From NCBI GenBank assembly GCA_030626915.1, contig DAOUTC010000001.1:1-35033 (forward strand): a stretch of 35,033 nucleotides of DNA. The letters are read 5' to 3'. Every line of letters begins with the position of its first letter. Position 1 is the stretch's first letter. A program made the translations under genes and the position numbers. Shown in pieces: positions 7,383-15,302 of this stretch. Origin of the DNA: Dehalococcoidia bacterium (GTDB lineage Bacteria > Chloroflexota > Dehalococcoidia > GIF9 > AB-539-J10). Below the pieces are notes generated by a model. That model was not told the DNA's origin. It ran no database searches and saw only the letters and a program-made list of their open reading frames with translations.

Positions 7383-8600
7383 TTAACCACGAAATAGCTT
7401 CCTAAATAAACTAATAAAACTGCCCAAAATGCCGCCTCTTTTTACTTGCCAAGCTGACTTCTCTCTGTTTCTCGCTTGCCATAGAATCAACCCGGTAGTA
7501 GTGGCATAAGCTGAGTCATGAAGGACATCTGTGATGCCATAAATGCCTGAATCTGAAGGTTGCCCTTTGCGTACCGGAAGTCGCAACACTGACCTCCCTA
7601 GCTCATCAAGTCCGATCAAGTTGGCTGTGCCACCTGTAAGGACTAAGCCACAGGGGGCCAGAGTTTGATAATCAGTAGTGGGCAATTCCAGAAGTATAAG
7701 TTCAAAGAGCTCCTCCATTCGAGAGCGGATGATCTCACACAGGTCACGATAAGAAGCGCTATGACCGTTCTCTATGCCCACCTCAGGTGTCTTATTGGCA
7801 TCTAACCCCGGTGTTACATTTCCATATCTCTTTTTCATTTTTTCCGCTATATTGAAAGGCAAACCTAAGCCGATAGCGATATCACTGGTCGCTTGGTAGC
7901 CAGCCACTGGAATAATTGCGGTATGGTAGATATTGCCATCTTTGAACACAGCTATATCTGTGGTGCCACCGCCAACGTCAGCCATGATAACGCCAGTATC
8001 TCTTTCCTGCCGGGTTAATACGGCCTCGCCGGCGGCCAGGGGCTCTAGAATCAAATCTTCAACCTCAACGCCTACGCTGCGAACACACTTGACTAGATTT
8101 TGCACTGAAGACACTGACGCAGTGACAATGTGAGTCTCCACATCTAATCTGGTGCCGTGCATGCCCACTGGTTGTTTCACTCTTTCTTCGCCATTTAAGG
8201 TATAATAGCGAGGGATAGCATGAAGCATTTTCTTCCCCTCGGGAACAGAGATACTACGAGCCGCAGACAATACTCTTTTAAGATCTTTAGAGCGAACTAA
8301 TCGGTCATCACGCGGTATAGACACCACACCTCGATTATTAAGGCTGCTTATATGCCTGCCGGTAACCCCTACATTGACAGAGTCTATCCTCGTACCGCTA
8401 ATCCTCTGGGCTTCCTTTACTGACTCAGCAATGGACGCCTTAGCCTCATCCATATTGACTACAATGCCTTTGTGCAGGCCATGACTAGGGACGACTCCTA
8501 CTCCCAAAACTTCGATGTCGTCTTGCGCTCTTACATTAGCTACAATGGTGGCTATCTTAGTTGTGCCCACATCGATAGCGGAAACAATTTTCTTTGCCAT
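7383..8600 (-). CDS. ftsA: Cell division protein FtsA
   Basis: FtsA is the actin-like protein that ties FtsZ filaments to the membrane. The protein (405 residues) has the ATPase phosphate-1 motif AIDVGTTK near the N-terminus, the phosphate-2 motif ADVGGGTTDIAVF, and GLVLTGGTANL near residue 320. It ends in an amphipathic membrane-targeting helix, GSFISLFRKLFRG. ATG 8600 is chosen because AAAGGAGG lies 5 nt upstream; an in-frame GTG at 8606 overlaps that ribosome site. It sits 29 bp after rsmH, where most bacteria carry the wall-synthesis genes and ftsQ. Confidence 0.95.
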   Translation of the reverse strand: MAKKIVSAIDVGTTKIATIVANVRAQDDIEVLGVGVVPSHGLHKGIVVNMDEAKASIAESVKEAQRISGTRIDSVNVGVTGRHISSLNNRGVVSIPRDDRLVRSKDLKRVLSAARSISVPEGKKMLHAIPRYYTLNGEERVKQPVGMHGTRLDVETHIVTASVSSVQNLVKCVRSVGVEVEDLILEPLAAGEAVLTRQERDTGVIMADVGGGTTDIAVFKDGNIYHTAIIPVAGYQATSDIAIGLGLPFNIAEKMKKRYGNVTPGLDANKTPEVGIENGHSASYRDLCEIIRSRMEELFELILLELPTTDYQTLAPCGLVLTGGTANLIGLDELGRSVLRLPVRKGQPSDSGIYGITDVLHDSAYATTTGLILWQARNREKSAWQVKRGGILGSFISLFRKLFRG

Positions 8601-8629
8601 GTTCACCTCCTTTGTATAGATATTCTTGT

Positions 8630-9568
8630 TTACTTCAAGCGTTCGGCTATTCTCATTTTAGCACTGCGGCTGCGTGGATTGGATTCTATCTCCAATGAAG
8701 TAGGCCTAATGACCTTTCTTGATATAAGCTTTAAGGTGGGCACATGCCCACAGCGACATACTACTGTTCCCGGTGGACATAGGCAGCTACTAGCTTCACG
8801 TCGCATAAATTCCTTAACTATGCGGTCTTCCAAGGAGTGATAGCTGATAACCACCAATCTGCCTCGAAAACGAAGGAGGTTAATACTTTGTTCCAGAGCC
8901 ACTTTTAGATTCTCCAACTCTCTATTAACAGCGATGCGAAACGCCATAAAAGTCCTGGTGGCTGGGTGAATCTTGGCATGCTTACGGCCAAGGACTTGTT
9001 CCACCACCCGAGCGAGTTGTACAGTAGATGTAATAGGGCGGCTCTGTACAATGTGCTGGGCTATTCGCCGACTGTGACGCTCTTCCCCATATTCCTTGAT
9101 GATATGAACTAACTCTTGCTCGGAAAAAGTGTTAACTATATCAGCTGCGGTTAGTCCTTGTCTGGGATCAAACCTCATATCGAGAGGAGCCTCGCGCTGA
9201 AAGCTAAAGCCACGCTGGGCTGTGTCCAGTTGCATAGAAGAGATGCCTAGGTCAAAAAGAATGCCATCAACCGGATAGAATTTGTATTTGCTGCAGATAG
9301 CTTCAAGGTTGGCGAAGTTGTCATTAACCAGGGTAACTACTTCACTATAATCGCTAAATCTGACTTCAGCTACTCTAATAGCCTCGGAATCAGCATCAAT
9401 GCCTAAGAGCTTGCCTTGAGGTAAAATCCTTTCCAAAATGGCACTGGCATGTCCACCCAAACCTACAGTGCAATCAATAAAATACCCCCCCGGTTGAGCT
9501 TGTAATCCCTCTACAGCCTCCTTAAGCAAAACAGGTACATGAGTTGGTAAAGGCGTAGTCACATTCAT
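8630..9568 (-). CDS. rsmH: 16S rRNA m4C1402 methyltransferase RsmH (MraW)
   Basis: RsmH N4-methylates C1402 of 16S rRNA using S-adenosylmethionine. The 312-residue length is typical. The N-terminus THVPVLLKEAVEGL and the SAM-binding DCTVGLGGHASAIL region (about 33-46) are diagnostic, as are GILFDLGISSMQLD and VISYHSLEDRIVKEF. It begins 3 bp after mraZ, the standard head of the division cluster. The usual next genes, ftsL and ftsI, are missing. Confidence 0.97.
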   Translation of the reverse strand: MNVTTPLPTHVPVLLKEAVEGLQAQPGGYFIDCTVGLGGHASAILERILPQGKLLGIDADSEAIRVAEVRFSDYSEVVTLVNDNFANLEAICSKYKFYPVDGILFDLGISSMQLDTAQRGFSFQREAPLDMRFDPRQGLTAADIVNTFSEQELVHIIKEYGEERHSRRIAQHIVQSRPITSTVQLARVVEQVLGRKHAKIHPATRTFMAFRIAVNRELENLKVALEQSINLLRFRGRLVVISYHSLEDRIVKEFMRREASSCLCPPGTVVCRCGHVPTLKLISRKVIRPTSLEIESNPRSRSAKMRIAERLK

Positions 9569-9571
9569 TAG

Positions 9572-9994
9572 CTATGCTCCAAGGCTCTCCATAATTTGGG
9601 ATGCTTGTTCTTCAGCCGTAGCTTTCTCTGTCTTCCACAGTTGCTCATTCCAAAGTTCAACATAATTATTGGCGCCCACCACAACTACAGTATCGCCAAT
9701 CTCAGCATAACTGCGCAGGGGTGAAAACAACGTTATCCTGCCCTGCCTATCAAAGGAGGTCCTGAAAGCAGAACCGAAGATAGTGCGATTCAGTTTTCTT
9801 AAATTAGCCGGGGTTACTGCCTTAGCAGCCAAGGTGTCAGCCAACCTTTTCCACTCAGCCAAAGGGTAAACAATAATGCATTTTTCTGTTCCTCTAGCTA
9901 ATATCACAGCCTCCTTCATTTCTCGCCTGAATTTTGGCGGCAGAGGTACCCTCCCTTTTTCGTCCACCTTATATTGATATTCACCAAAAAACAT
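9572..9994 (-). CDS. mraZ: Transcriptional regulator MraZ
   Basis: MraZ is a SpoVT/AbrB-fold regulator of its own division cluster. Two copies of its DxxxR motif are visible, DEKGR (11-15) and DRQGR near residue 84. The start at ATG 9994 (MFFGEYQYKVDEKGR) gives 140 residues and aligns with other family members. An in-frame GTG at 10027 would add 11 residues but would sit within the operator repeats. A GGGG ribosome site precedes the ATG. The protein probably binds the TGGG repeats just upstream. Confidence 0.93.
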   Translation of the reverse strand: MFFGEYQYKVDEKGRVPLPPKFRREMKEAVILARGTEKCIIVYPLAEWKRLADTLAAKAVTPANLRKLNRTIFGSAFRTSFDRQGRITLFSPLRSYAEIGDTVVVVGANNYVELWNEQLWKTEKATAEEQASQIMESLGA

Positions 9995-10003
9995 TTTTTC
10001 CCC

Positions 10004-10072
10004 ACAAAATCCACCCTTTTCCCCCACTTTCCCCCACTCTTATTATAAACATTTACCCTTATATTTTGTCAA
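10004..10072 (-). promoter_or_regulatory. mraZ promoter and MraZ-box repeats
   Basis: On the minus strand TTGACA (10072-10067) and TATAAT (10047-10042) are 19 bp apart, a good though widely spaced promoter. Between the -10 and the start codon lie GTGGGGG repeats beginning at T10036 and T10026 (10-bp period), then GTGG at 10013 and TGTGGGG at 10004. TGGG repeats at this spacing are the known binding pattern of MraZ. The sites would lie in the 5' leader, consistent with autorepression. Confidence 0.72.
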
Positions 10073-10122
10073 GTCCCCCAATTAAATCATTTAATATGGA
10101 AGCGAAGGATTAATTCGGTTAT

Positions 10123-10152
10123 TTGACAAATTTTATTTTTTTATGTTAAATT
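10123..10152 (+). promoter_or_regulatory. Promoter of the ribosomal super-operon
   Basis: A perfect TTGACA (10123-10128) is followed after 17-18 bp by TTAAAT/TAAATT (10146-10152), preceded by TG as in an extended -10. Transcription would start near 10158, leaving a leader of about 140 nt before rpsL. It diverges from the mraZ promoter 50 bp away. Confidence 0.65.
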
Positions 10153-10194
10153 AAGAATTTGGCATCTACTAAGAAATAAAAGGATTACAGAGCT

Positions 10195-10271
10195 AATAAA
10201 GCCGGCTAGTTGAGGCCGGGCCTGGTTCTTAAAGGAAGTAGAGCGGCATGTAGCTAGACGGCTTTTTTATT
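10195..10271 (+). promoter_or_regulatory. Attenuator-like leader of the rpsL operon
   Basis: AATAAAGCCG plus CTAG (10195-10209) can pair with CTAG-A-CGGC and the following TTTTTTATT (10254-10271), giving a long stem ending in a T-tract 26 bp before rpsL: a terminator inside the leader. A competing hairpin, CCGGC (10202-10206) with GCCGG (10215-10219), uses the same 5' arm, and CGGC at 10244-10247 is a third partner. Mutually exclusive pairings are the geometry of attenuation, possibly by a ribosomal protein. No known riboswitch or T-box motif was recognised. Confidence 0.5.
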
Positions 10272-10297
10272 GTCTGAAAATATGAGGATTTGCAGAA

Positions 10298-10714
10298 ATG
10301 CCAACAGTTAATCAACTTGTTCGCATGGAGCGGCGGAAGCTTGCCAAGCGAACTAAAGCTCCTGCATTGCATTTTGCTTATAATGCTATGAAGGGCGAGA
10401 GGAGGTGGACTAAGGGGTCGCCTCAGAAACGGGGCGTTTGCATCCAGGTTAAGACTGTTACACCTAAAAAACCGAACTCGGCACTGCGCAAAGTCGCTCG
10501 TGTAAGGTTAACTAATGGCATAGAAGTGAATGCCTACATTCCTGGTGAAGGGCATAATTTACAGGAGCACTCGGTGGTTTTGATTTGCGGTGGCAGGGTT
10601 AAGGATGTTCCTGGAATTCGTTATCATATTATTCGTGGTACATTGGATACTGAAGGAGTAGCTGATCGTAAGCGAGGTCGTAGTAGATATGGTGCTAAGC
10701 AACCCCAAAAGTAG
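10298..10714 (+). CDS. rpsL: 30S ribosomal protein S12
   Basis: S12 sits at the decoding centre. The 138-residue protein has the invariant TPKKPNSALRK loop (lysines at 57-58) and PGEGHNLQEHSVVL. Between APAL (21-24) and SPQKRGVC (41-48) it carries a loop about 15 residues longer than in E. coli, the type of insertion seen in Gram-positive S12 proteins. It is the first gene of the super-operon; GAGGA lies about 9 nt before the ATG. Confidence 0.98.
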   Translation: MPTVNQLVRMERRKLAKRTKAPALHFAYNAMKGERRWTKGSPQKRGVCIQVKTVTPKKPNSALRKVARVRLTNGIEVNAYIPGEGHNLQEHSVVLICGGRVKDVPGIRYHIIRGTLDTEGVADRKRGRSRYGAKQPQK

Positions 10715-10726
10715 TGAGGGTGTTAA

Positions 10727-11200
10727 ATGCCAAGAAGAACTAAGAGAGTAGTAAAAAGGACAGTATCTCCTGATGCTAAATATGGCAGCCTTACGGTAGC
10801 TAAATTTATTGTTAAGGTTATGTTGCGAGGACAAAAAGCTACAGCTGAGCGAATTGCCTACGATGCCATGCAGCTTGCTAGCCAGCGACTCGATGGTGAC
10901 CCTGTAGAAGTTTTAGAACACGCGATTGGAAATGCCACGCCGCTGCTCATGGTTAAGCCACGCCGTGTTGGAGGTGCTACTTATCAAGTTCCTGTAGAGG
11001 TGGAAAAAGGTCGTGGACGCTCTCTGGCTATGCGTTGGCTCATTGCCTCAGCGCGAGCACGCAGTGGAAAATCTATGGTGGAGAAGGTAGCAGCTGAGTT
11101 AATCGATGCTGTTCAGGGCCAAGGGGCAGCAATTAAGAGACGTGATAATGTTCATAGGATGGCTGAGGCCAACAGAGCCTTCGTTCATTATCGCTGGTGA
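10727..11200 (+). CDS. rpsG: 30S ribosomal protein S7
   Basis: S7 nucleates assembly of the 30S head by binding the 3' major domain of 16S rRNA. The protein has 157 residues, with the typical start MPRRTKRVVKRTVSPDAKYG and the end VHRMAEANRAFVHYRW. It follows rpsL by 12 bp. In E. coli, S7 represses the str operon; whether that applies to the leader here cannot be seen. Confidence 0.98.
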   Translation: MPRRTKRVVKRTVSPDAKYGSLTVAKFIVKVMLRGQKATAERIAYDAMQLASQRLDGDPVEVLEHAIGNATPLLMVKPRRVGGATYQVPVEVEKGRGRSLAMRWLIASARARSGKSMVEKVAAELIDAVQGQGAAIKRRDNVHRMAEANRAFVHYRW

Positions 11201-11242
11201 GAGATGGTAGTGAAAACAGTACTTGAGGTAAAGGATAGGCTT

Positions 11243-13321
11243 ATGTCACGAACTTTTCCCTTAGAAAAGATACGAAATATAGGAATTATTGCTCACATAG
11301 ATGCTGGTAAAACCACCACTACTGAGAGAATCCTTTATCACACAGGCCGTACTTATAAGATCGGCGAGGTAGATGAAGGAACTGCAGTAATGGACTGGAT
11401 GCAGCAGGAACGGGAGCGTGGCATTACCATCACAGCGGCAGCTACCACTTGTCACTGGCGCCAGCATCGTATCAATATTATTGATACCCCTGGGCATGTG
11501 GATTTTGCTGCTGAGGTGGAACGTAGTCTTCGTGTATTGGATGGTGGTGTTGTAATTCTTGATGCTGTGGCTGGGGTAGAAGCTCAATCAGAGGCTGTGT
11601 GGCGCCAAGCAGATAAATACAATGTGGCTAGGATTTGTTTTATTAATAAGATGGATAGGGTTGGTGCTAATTTTTATGGCACAGTGGCTATGATTAAGGA
11701 ACGATTGCAAGCCAAGGTTTTGCCTATACAGCTTCCCTCGGGTGCTGAGAGTTCTTTCCAAGGGGCTATTGACCTCTTGGAGAATAAGGTAATTACTTTC
11801 GCTGATGATCCCCGTCTAATGCCAATGGAAGGAGCTATACCAGAAAACGATAAAGCTATAGTGGCTAATTATCACCAAGCGCTCATTGAGAAATTAGCCG
11901 AGAACGATGACCAAATCATGCTTAAGTATCTCGAGGGTCAGGAAATTCCTGTTTCCCAAGTCAAAGCAGCCATAAGAAGGCTGACCATAGCTAACTGTGT
12001 AGTGCCTATTTTTTGCGGCAGTGCTTTAAGGGGTAAAGGGATTAGGCCATTGCTCGATGCTATTGTAGCCTATCTTCCTTCACCTTTAGATATCCCTCCC
12101 GTTCATGCTATCAATCCCCAAAACGGGGGGGAAATCTTTTGTCAAGCAAGCGACGAAGATCCCCTCTCAGCTTTAGCCTTTAAGGTTGTTTCTGATCCGT
12201 TTATGGGCAGGTTAACCTATCTGCGTATATATTCAGGCAAGGTAAAGGCCAGGGCGCAGGTCCTTAATGCCACTAGGGGAGAGAAGGAGCATTTGGGAAG
12301 GTTGTATATTATGCATGCTAATCATCGTGAGGAAATTGATGAAGCTGATACAGGCAGCATTGTAGCCACTGTGGGGCTTAAGAAGACATCCACAGGGGAT
12401 TCCCTTTGCGATGTTGCTCGCCCTGTGCTTTTTGAGTCTATGGGTTTTCCCGAGCCGGTACTTTCAATGGCCATCGAGCCCAAAAGTAAAGTTGATCAGG
12501 ATAAGTTAGATGGTGTTCTAGCCAAGCTTGCTGAAGAGGATCCTACCTTTAAGGCTCACAGTGATCCAGAAACAGGTCAGGTGCTAATTTCAGGAATGGG
12601 TGAATTGCACATTGAAGTATTGGTGGAGCGTATATCTTGTGAGTTCGGTGTGAAGGTAAAAGTTGGTAAGCCTCAAGTAGCTTATAAAGAGACTATCACT
12701 GTACCTGTAGAAGCCGAGGGAAGATTTATTCGCCAATCTGGTGGCAAAGGGCAGTATGGTCATGTTTGGCTTAGGCTCGAGCCCGGTGAGCGAAATAGTG
12801 GTTTCGAGTTTTGTGACCAAATTCGAAGTGGAGCCATACCTAAAGAATTTATCCCAGCAGTGGGAATCGGGGTTAAGGAAGCTTTGCAAAGCGGTGGATT
12901 AGCTGGTTATCCTATAGTGGACATCAAAGTGATTTTATATGATGGCAGTTTCCACGAGGTTGATTCCTCAGAACTGGCCTTTAAAATAGCGGGCTCTATG
13001 GCTGTAAAGAATGGTGTAAGCAAAGCCAAACCTATTCTTCTGGAACCAATTATGAAGATGAAGATATTGACTCCAGCTCAATTCTTGGGAGACATTATTG
13101 GTGATTTGAATTCCCGAGGGGCTCGCATCGATGGGATTGAACCTTTTAAGGATTCCTGCTTTATTCGTTGTTTTGTTCCTTTGGCGAGAACTTTTGGCTT
13201 TGTTAGTGACTTGAGATCACTCAGTCAAGGAAGAGCGACTCATACTATGGAGTTTTATCGCTATGAAGAGATGCCACCTAATTTAAGCAAGCAAATTGTG
13301 GCTAGTGCCAGGATAAGATAA
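11243..13321 (+). CDS. fusA: Elongation factor G
   Basis: EF-G is the translational GTPase that drives translocation. The GTPase motifs are AHIDAGKTTTT (17-27), DTPGHVDF (81-88) and NKMD (135-138), and the later domains include QSGGKGQYGHVWL. I prefer ATG 11243 (MSRTFPLEKIRNIG, 692 residues) because it aligns with other EF-G starts and has AAAGGA 7 nt upstream; ATG 11204 would add 13 residues and also has a weak ribosome site. In most bacteria tuf follows, but here rpsJ starts 1 bp after the stop codon. Confidence 0.97.
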   Translation: MSRTFPLEKIRNIGIIAHIDAGKTTTTERILYHTGRTYKIGEVDEGTAVMDWMQQERERGITITAAATTCHWRQHRINIIDTPGHVDFAAEVERSLRVLDGGVVILDAVAGVEAQSEAVWRQADKYNVARICFINKMDRVGANFYGTVAMIKERLQAKVLPIQLPSGAESSFQGAIDLLENKVITFADDPRLMPMEGAIPENDKAIVANYHQALIEKLAENDDQIMLKYLEGQEIPVSQVKAAIRRLTIANCVVPIFCGSALRGKGIRPLLDAIVAYLPSPLDIPPVHAINPQNGGEIFCQASDEDPLSALAFKVVSDPFMGRLTYLRIYSGKVKARAQVLNATRGEKEHLGRLYIMHANHREEIDEADTGSIVATVGLKKTSTGDSLCDVARPVLFESMGFPEPVLSMAIEPKSKVDQDKLDGVLAKLAEEDPTFKAHSDPETGQVLISGMGELHIEVLVERISCEFGVKVKVGKPQVAYKETITVPVEAEGRFIRQSGGKGQYGHVWLRLEPGERNSGFEFCDQIRSGAIPKEFIPAVGIGVKEALQSGGLAGYPIVDIKVILYDGSFHEVDSSELAFKIAGSMAVKNGVSKAKPILLEPIMKMKILTPAQFLGDIIGDLNSRGARIDGIEPFKDSCFIRCFVPLARTFGFVSDLRSLSQGRATHTMEFYRYEEMPPNLSKQIVASARIR

Positions 13322-13322
13322 A

Positions 13323-13631
13323 ATGAGTAGCCAAAAGGTTCGCGTCAAAATCAAAGGTTTTGATCACAGGTTAGTTGATCAATCGACAAGGCAAATAGTC
13401 GAGGCAGTGGAGCGTACTGGAGCCATAGTCGTTGGCCCAGTACCCTTGCCTACACGTATAGAGAAATTTTGCGTCATCCGCTCTCCAAATATTGATAAGG
13501 ATTCGAGAGAGCAATTTGAAATTCGTACTCACAAGCGACTCATTGATATTTTACAACCAACTTCTAAAACTATAGACGCTTTGACCCAAATTAATCTGGC
13601 TTCTGGAGTGGAAATAGATATTAAGTTATAG
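13323..13631 (+). CDS. rpsJ: 30S ribosomal protein S10
   Basis: S10 belongs to the 30S head and also acts as NusE in antitermination. The 102-residue protein has the signatures KVRVKIKGFDHRLVD and GPVPLPTRIEKFCVIRSPN. It starts one base after the fusA stop, joining the str and S10 gene groups directly. A ribosome site must lie within the end of fusA, and none is strong (GGATAAG), so translational coupling is likely. Confidence 0.97.
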   Translation: MSSQKVRVKIKGFDHRLVDQSTRQIVEAVERTGAIVVGPVPLPTRIEKFCVIRSPNIDKDSREQFEIRTHKRLIDILQPTSKTIDALTQINLASGVEIDIKL

Positions 13632-13638
13632 TGAAGCT

Positions 13639-14256
13639 ATGTTTCCAGGTATTATTGGCAAGAAAATAGGCATGACCCGAGTTTTCCTAGAAGAGGGAGA
13701 GATGATAGCGGTAACCGCCATCAAAGCTGGTTCTTGTTTTGTTACCCAGGTAAAAAACCAGACTAAAGACGGTTATAGCGCTGTCCAGCTGGGTTTTGGA
13801 CAAGCTAAGCATCTCAACGCCCCACAAAGAGGACATCTTAAAGGCATAGACGAAGTTGGGTATCTCCGCGAATTCAGAACTAAGGATGTAAGCTCAGTTA
13901 AGCGTGGTGATAAAGTGGATGTTAGTTTTTTAAACCTAGGTGACTTCGTAAATGTAAGTGGCTTGTCCAAGGGCAAGGGTTTTGCTGGTGTAGTGAAACG
14001 CCACCATTTTGCTGGCGGGCCAAAAACTCATGGGCAATCTGATCGTCATCGTGCTCCTGGTTCGATTGGCGCTACTACATCTCCTGGCCGGGTGCTTAAG
14101 GGGATGCGTATGGCAGGACATATGGGGAGCAAGAGGATTACTGTGCGTAACCTCAGAGTGATTGGGATTGATGCAAGTCGTAACCTGCTTCTGGTCAAAG
14201 GGGCGGTGCCTGGGGCCAGGAAAGGGTTGCTGATTATTGAAAAGGTGAGGAAGTAG
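13639..14256 (+). CDS. rplC: 50S ribosomal protein L3
   Basis: L3 starts 50S assembly and reaches toward the peptidyl transferase centre. The 205-residue protein begins MFPGIIGKKIGMTRVF and contains the conserved HHFAGGPKTHGQSDRHRAPG stretch and the GRVLKGMRMAGHMG segment. It follows rpsJ by 7 bp in the standard S10-operon order. The ribosome site is weak (AGTGAAG). Confidence 0.98.
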   Translation: MFPGIIGKKIGMTRVFLEEGEMIAVTAIKAGSCFVTQVKNQTKDGYSAVQLGFGQAKHLNAPQRGHLKGIDEVGYLREFRTKDVSSVKRGDKVDVSFLNLGDFVNVSGLSKGKGFAGVVKRHHFAGGPKTHGQSDRHRAPGSIGATTSPGRVLKGMRMAGHMGSKRITVRNLRVIGIDASRNLLLVKGAVPGARKGLLIIEKVRK

Positions 14257-14260
14257 AAAA

Positions 14261-14908
14261 ATGCTGGTTACTGTTTATAGTTTAACAGGTGAGGTTATTG
14301 ACCAAGTGGAGGTTAGCGAAGATATTTTTGGCGTCCCCTTTAATGAAGCTGTGGTTCATCAGGCAATGGTGAGGCAGCTAGCTAATAGGCGTCAAGGAAC
14401 TGCATCAACGAAGACAAGAGGTGAGGTTAGTGGTAGCACGAGGAAACTTTATTCCCAGAAGCATACTGGCAGGGCAAGGAGAGGCGATATAAAATCACCT
14501 CTTCTTAGAGGGGGTGGAGTAGTTTTTGGGCCTAAACCACGGTCATATCGTCAATCTATGCCTAAGAAGATGAGGCGTTTGGCTTTGAAGTGTGTTCTTT
14601 CCTCTAAAGTTAGGGAGGGGAACCTGAAGGCAATAGAAGAGCTCATTTTTGAGAGGCCGAGGACAAAGGATATGATTGATATTCTATCAGCACTTGATGT
14701 TGATTCTACCGCTTTGATTGTTACCGAGCATTCCAATCCTAGTATAGTTAAGTCAGCTCGCAATTTAGCTAATATTAAAGTCCTGCCTTCAACTCTAATT
14801 AATGTACTGGACTTACTTTCTTACAAAGTGCTAATCATCTCTGTTCCTGCTCTATATAATATAGAAAGAATCTGGGGACAAGGAGTAATTAGAAGTGCAT
14901 CTTTATGA
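14261..14908 (+). CDS. rplD: 50S ribosomal protein L4
   Basis: L4 lines the peptide exit tunnel. The 215-residue protein contains the extended-loop sequence STKTRGEVSGSTRK and the motif GRARRGDIKSPLLRGGGVVFGP. It starts 4 bp after rplC and its last 14 bp overlap rplW. In E. coli, L4 is the autoregulator of the S10 operon; no corresponding leader is visible before rpsJ here. Confidence 0.97.
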   Translation: MLVTVYSLTGEVIDQVEVSEDIFGVPFNEAVVHQAMVRQLANRRQGTASTKTRGEVSGSTRKLYSQKHTGRARRGDIKSPLLRGGGVVFGPKPRSYRQSMPKKMRRLALKCVLSSKVREGNLKAIEELIFERPRTKDMIDILSALDVDSTALIVTEHSNPSIVKSARNLANIKVLPSTLINVLDLLSYKVLIISVPALYNIERIWGQGVIRSASL

Positions 14909-15179
14909 GGTGTTGCGGCGCCCTGTAATTACAGAGAAGGCTACCTTACTTAAAGAAGGCGATAAATATGCCTTTGAGGTGGCTAAGGAAGCTAGTAAGC
15001 CTCAGATTAAGGAAGCAGTGGAGAAAATTTTTAAAGTGAAGGTGGTCAAGGTTAACGTAATAACTGTCCCAGGAAAGACGAAACGAATGGGTAGACGAGA
15101 GGTAACAAGTTCATCCTGGAAGAAGGCCATAGTTAGCTTGGAACCGGGGCATAAAATCACCTTCTTTGAGGGTGTTTAA
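14895..15179 (+). CDS. rplW: 50S ribosomal protein L23
   Basis: L23 sits at the tunnel exit and docks SRP and trigger factor. The 94-residue protein has the signatures LYEVLRRPVITEKAT and KVVKVNVITVPGKTKRMGRR. The start is GTG 14895, inside the end of rplD, with AGGAG 9 nt upstream. A 30-codon gene follows before rplB, where these two genes are normally adjacent. Confidence 0.96.
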   Translation: MHLYEVLRRPVITEKATLLKEGDKYAFEVAKEASKPQIKEAVEKIFKVKVVKVNVITVPGKTKRMGRREVTSSSWKKAIVSLEPGHKITFFEGV

Positions 15180-15204
15180 TTTATTATCTCTTAGAGGTGT
15201 AGTT

Positions 15205-15297
15205 TTGGGTTCAGTTATTAAGTGGAGAAAGAAAAAGATGTCGAAGCACCAGCATAGAAAGCTTCTTAAGAAGACTCGTTGGCAAAGGAAGCATTGA
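15205..15297 (+). CDS. bS22-like ribosomal protein (AURKAIP1/COX24 domain)
   Basis: A 30-codon gene starts at TTG 15205, with GAGGTG 5 nt upstream, and ends at TGA 15295-15297, 5 bp before rplB. The product begins MGSVIKWRKKKMSKH and ends RKLLKKTRWQRKH; it is strongly basic. This closely matches the pattern of the actinobacterial small-subunit protein bS22 and the C-terminal domain of mitochondrial mS38 (AURKAIP1/COX24): MGSVIK, a basic run, a central M, HRKLL, then TR-Q. The match is from memory, not a search. Its place inside the S10 operon, with a good ribosome site and tight spacing, supports a ribosomal role. It is short enough to be missed by most gene finders. Confidence 0.85.
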   Translation: MGSVIKWRKKKMSKHQHRKLLKKTRWQRKH

Positions 15298-15302
15298 TAA
15301 CA

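Noticed and set aside
9995..10027. MraZ start at GTG 10027
   Set aside because: It falls among the MraZ-box repeats; the ATG at 9994 gives the standard family N-terminus.
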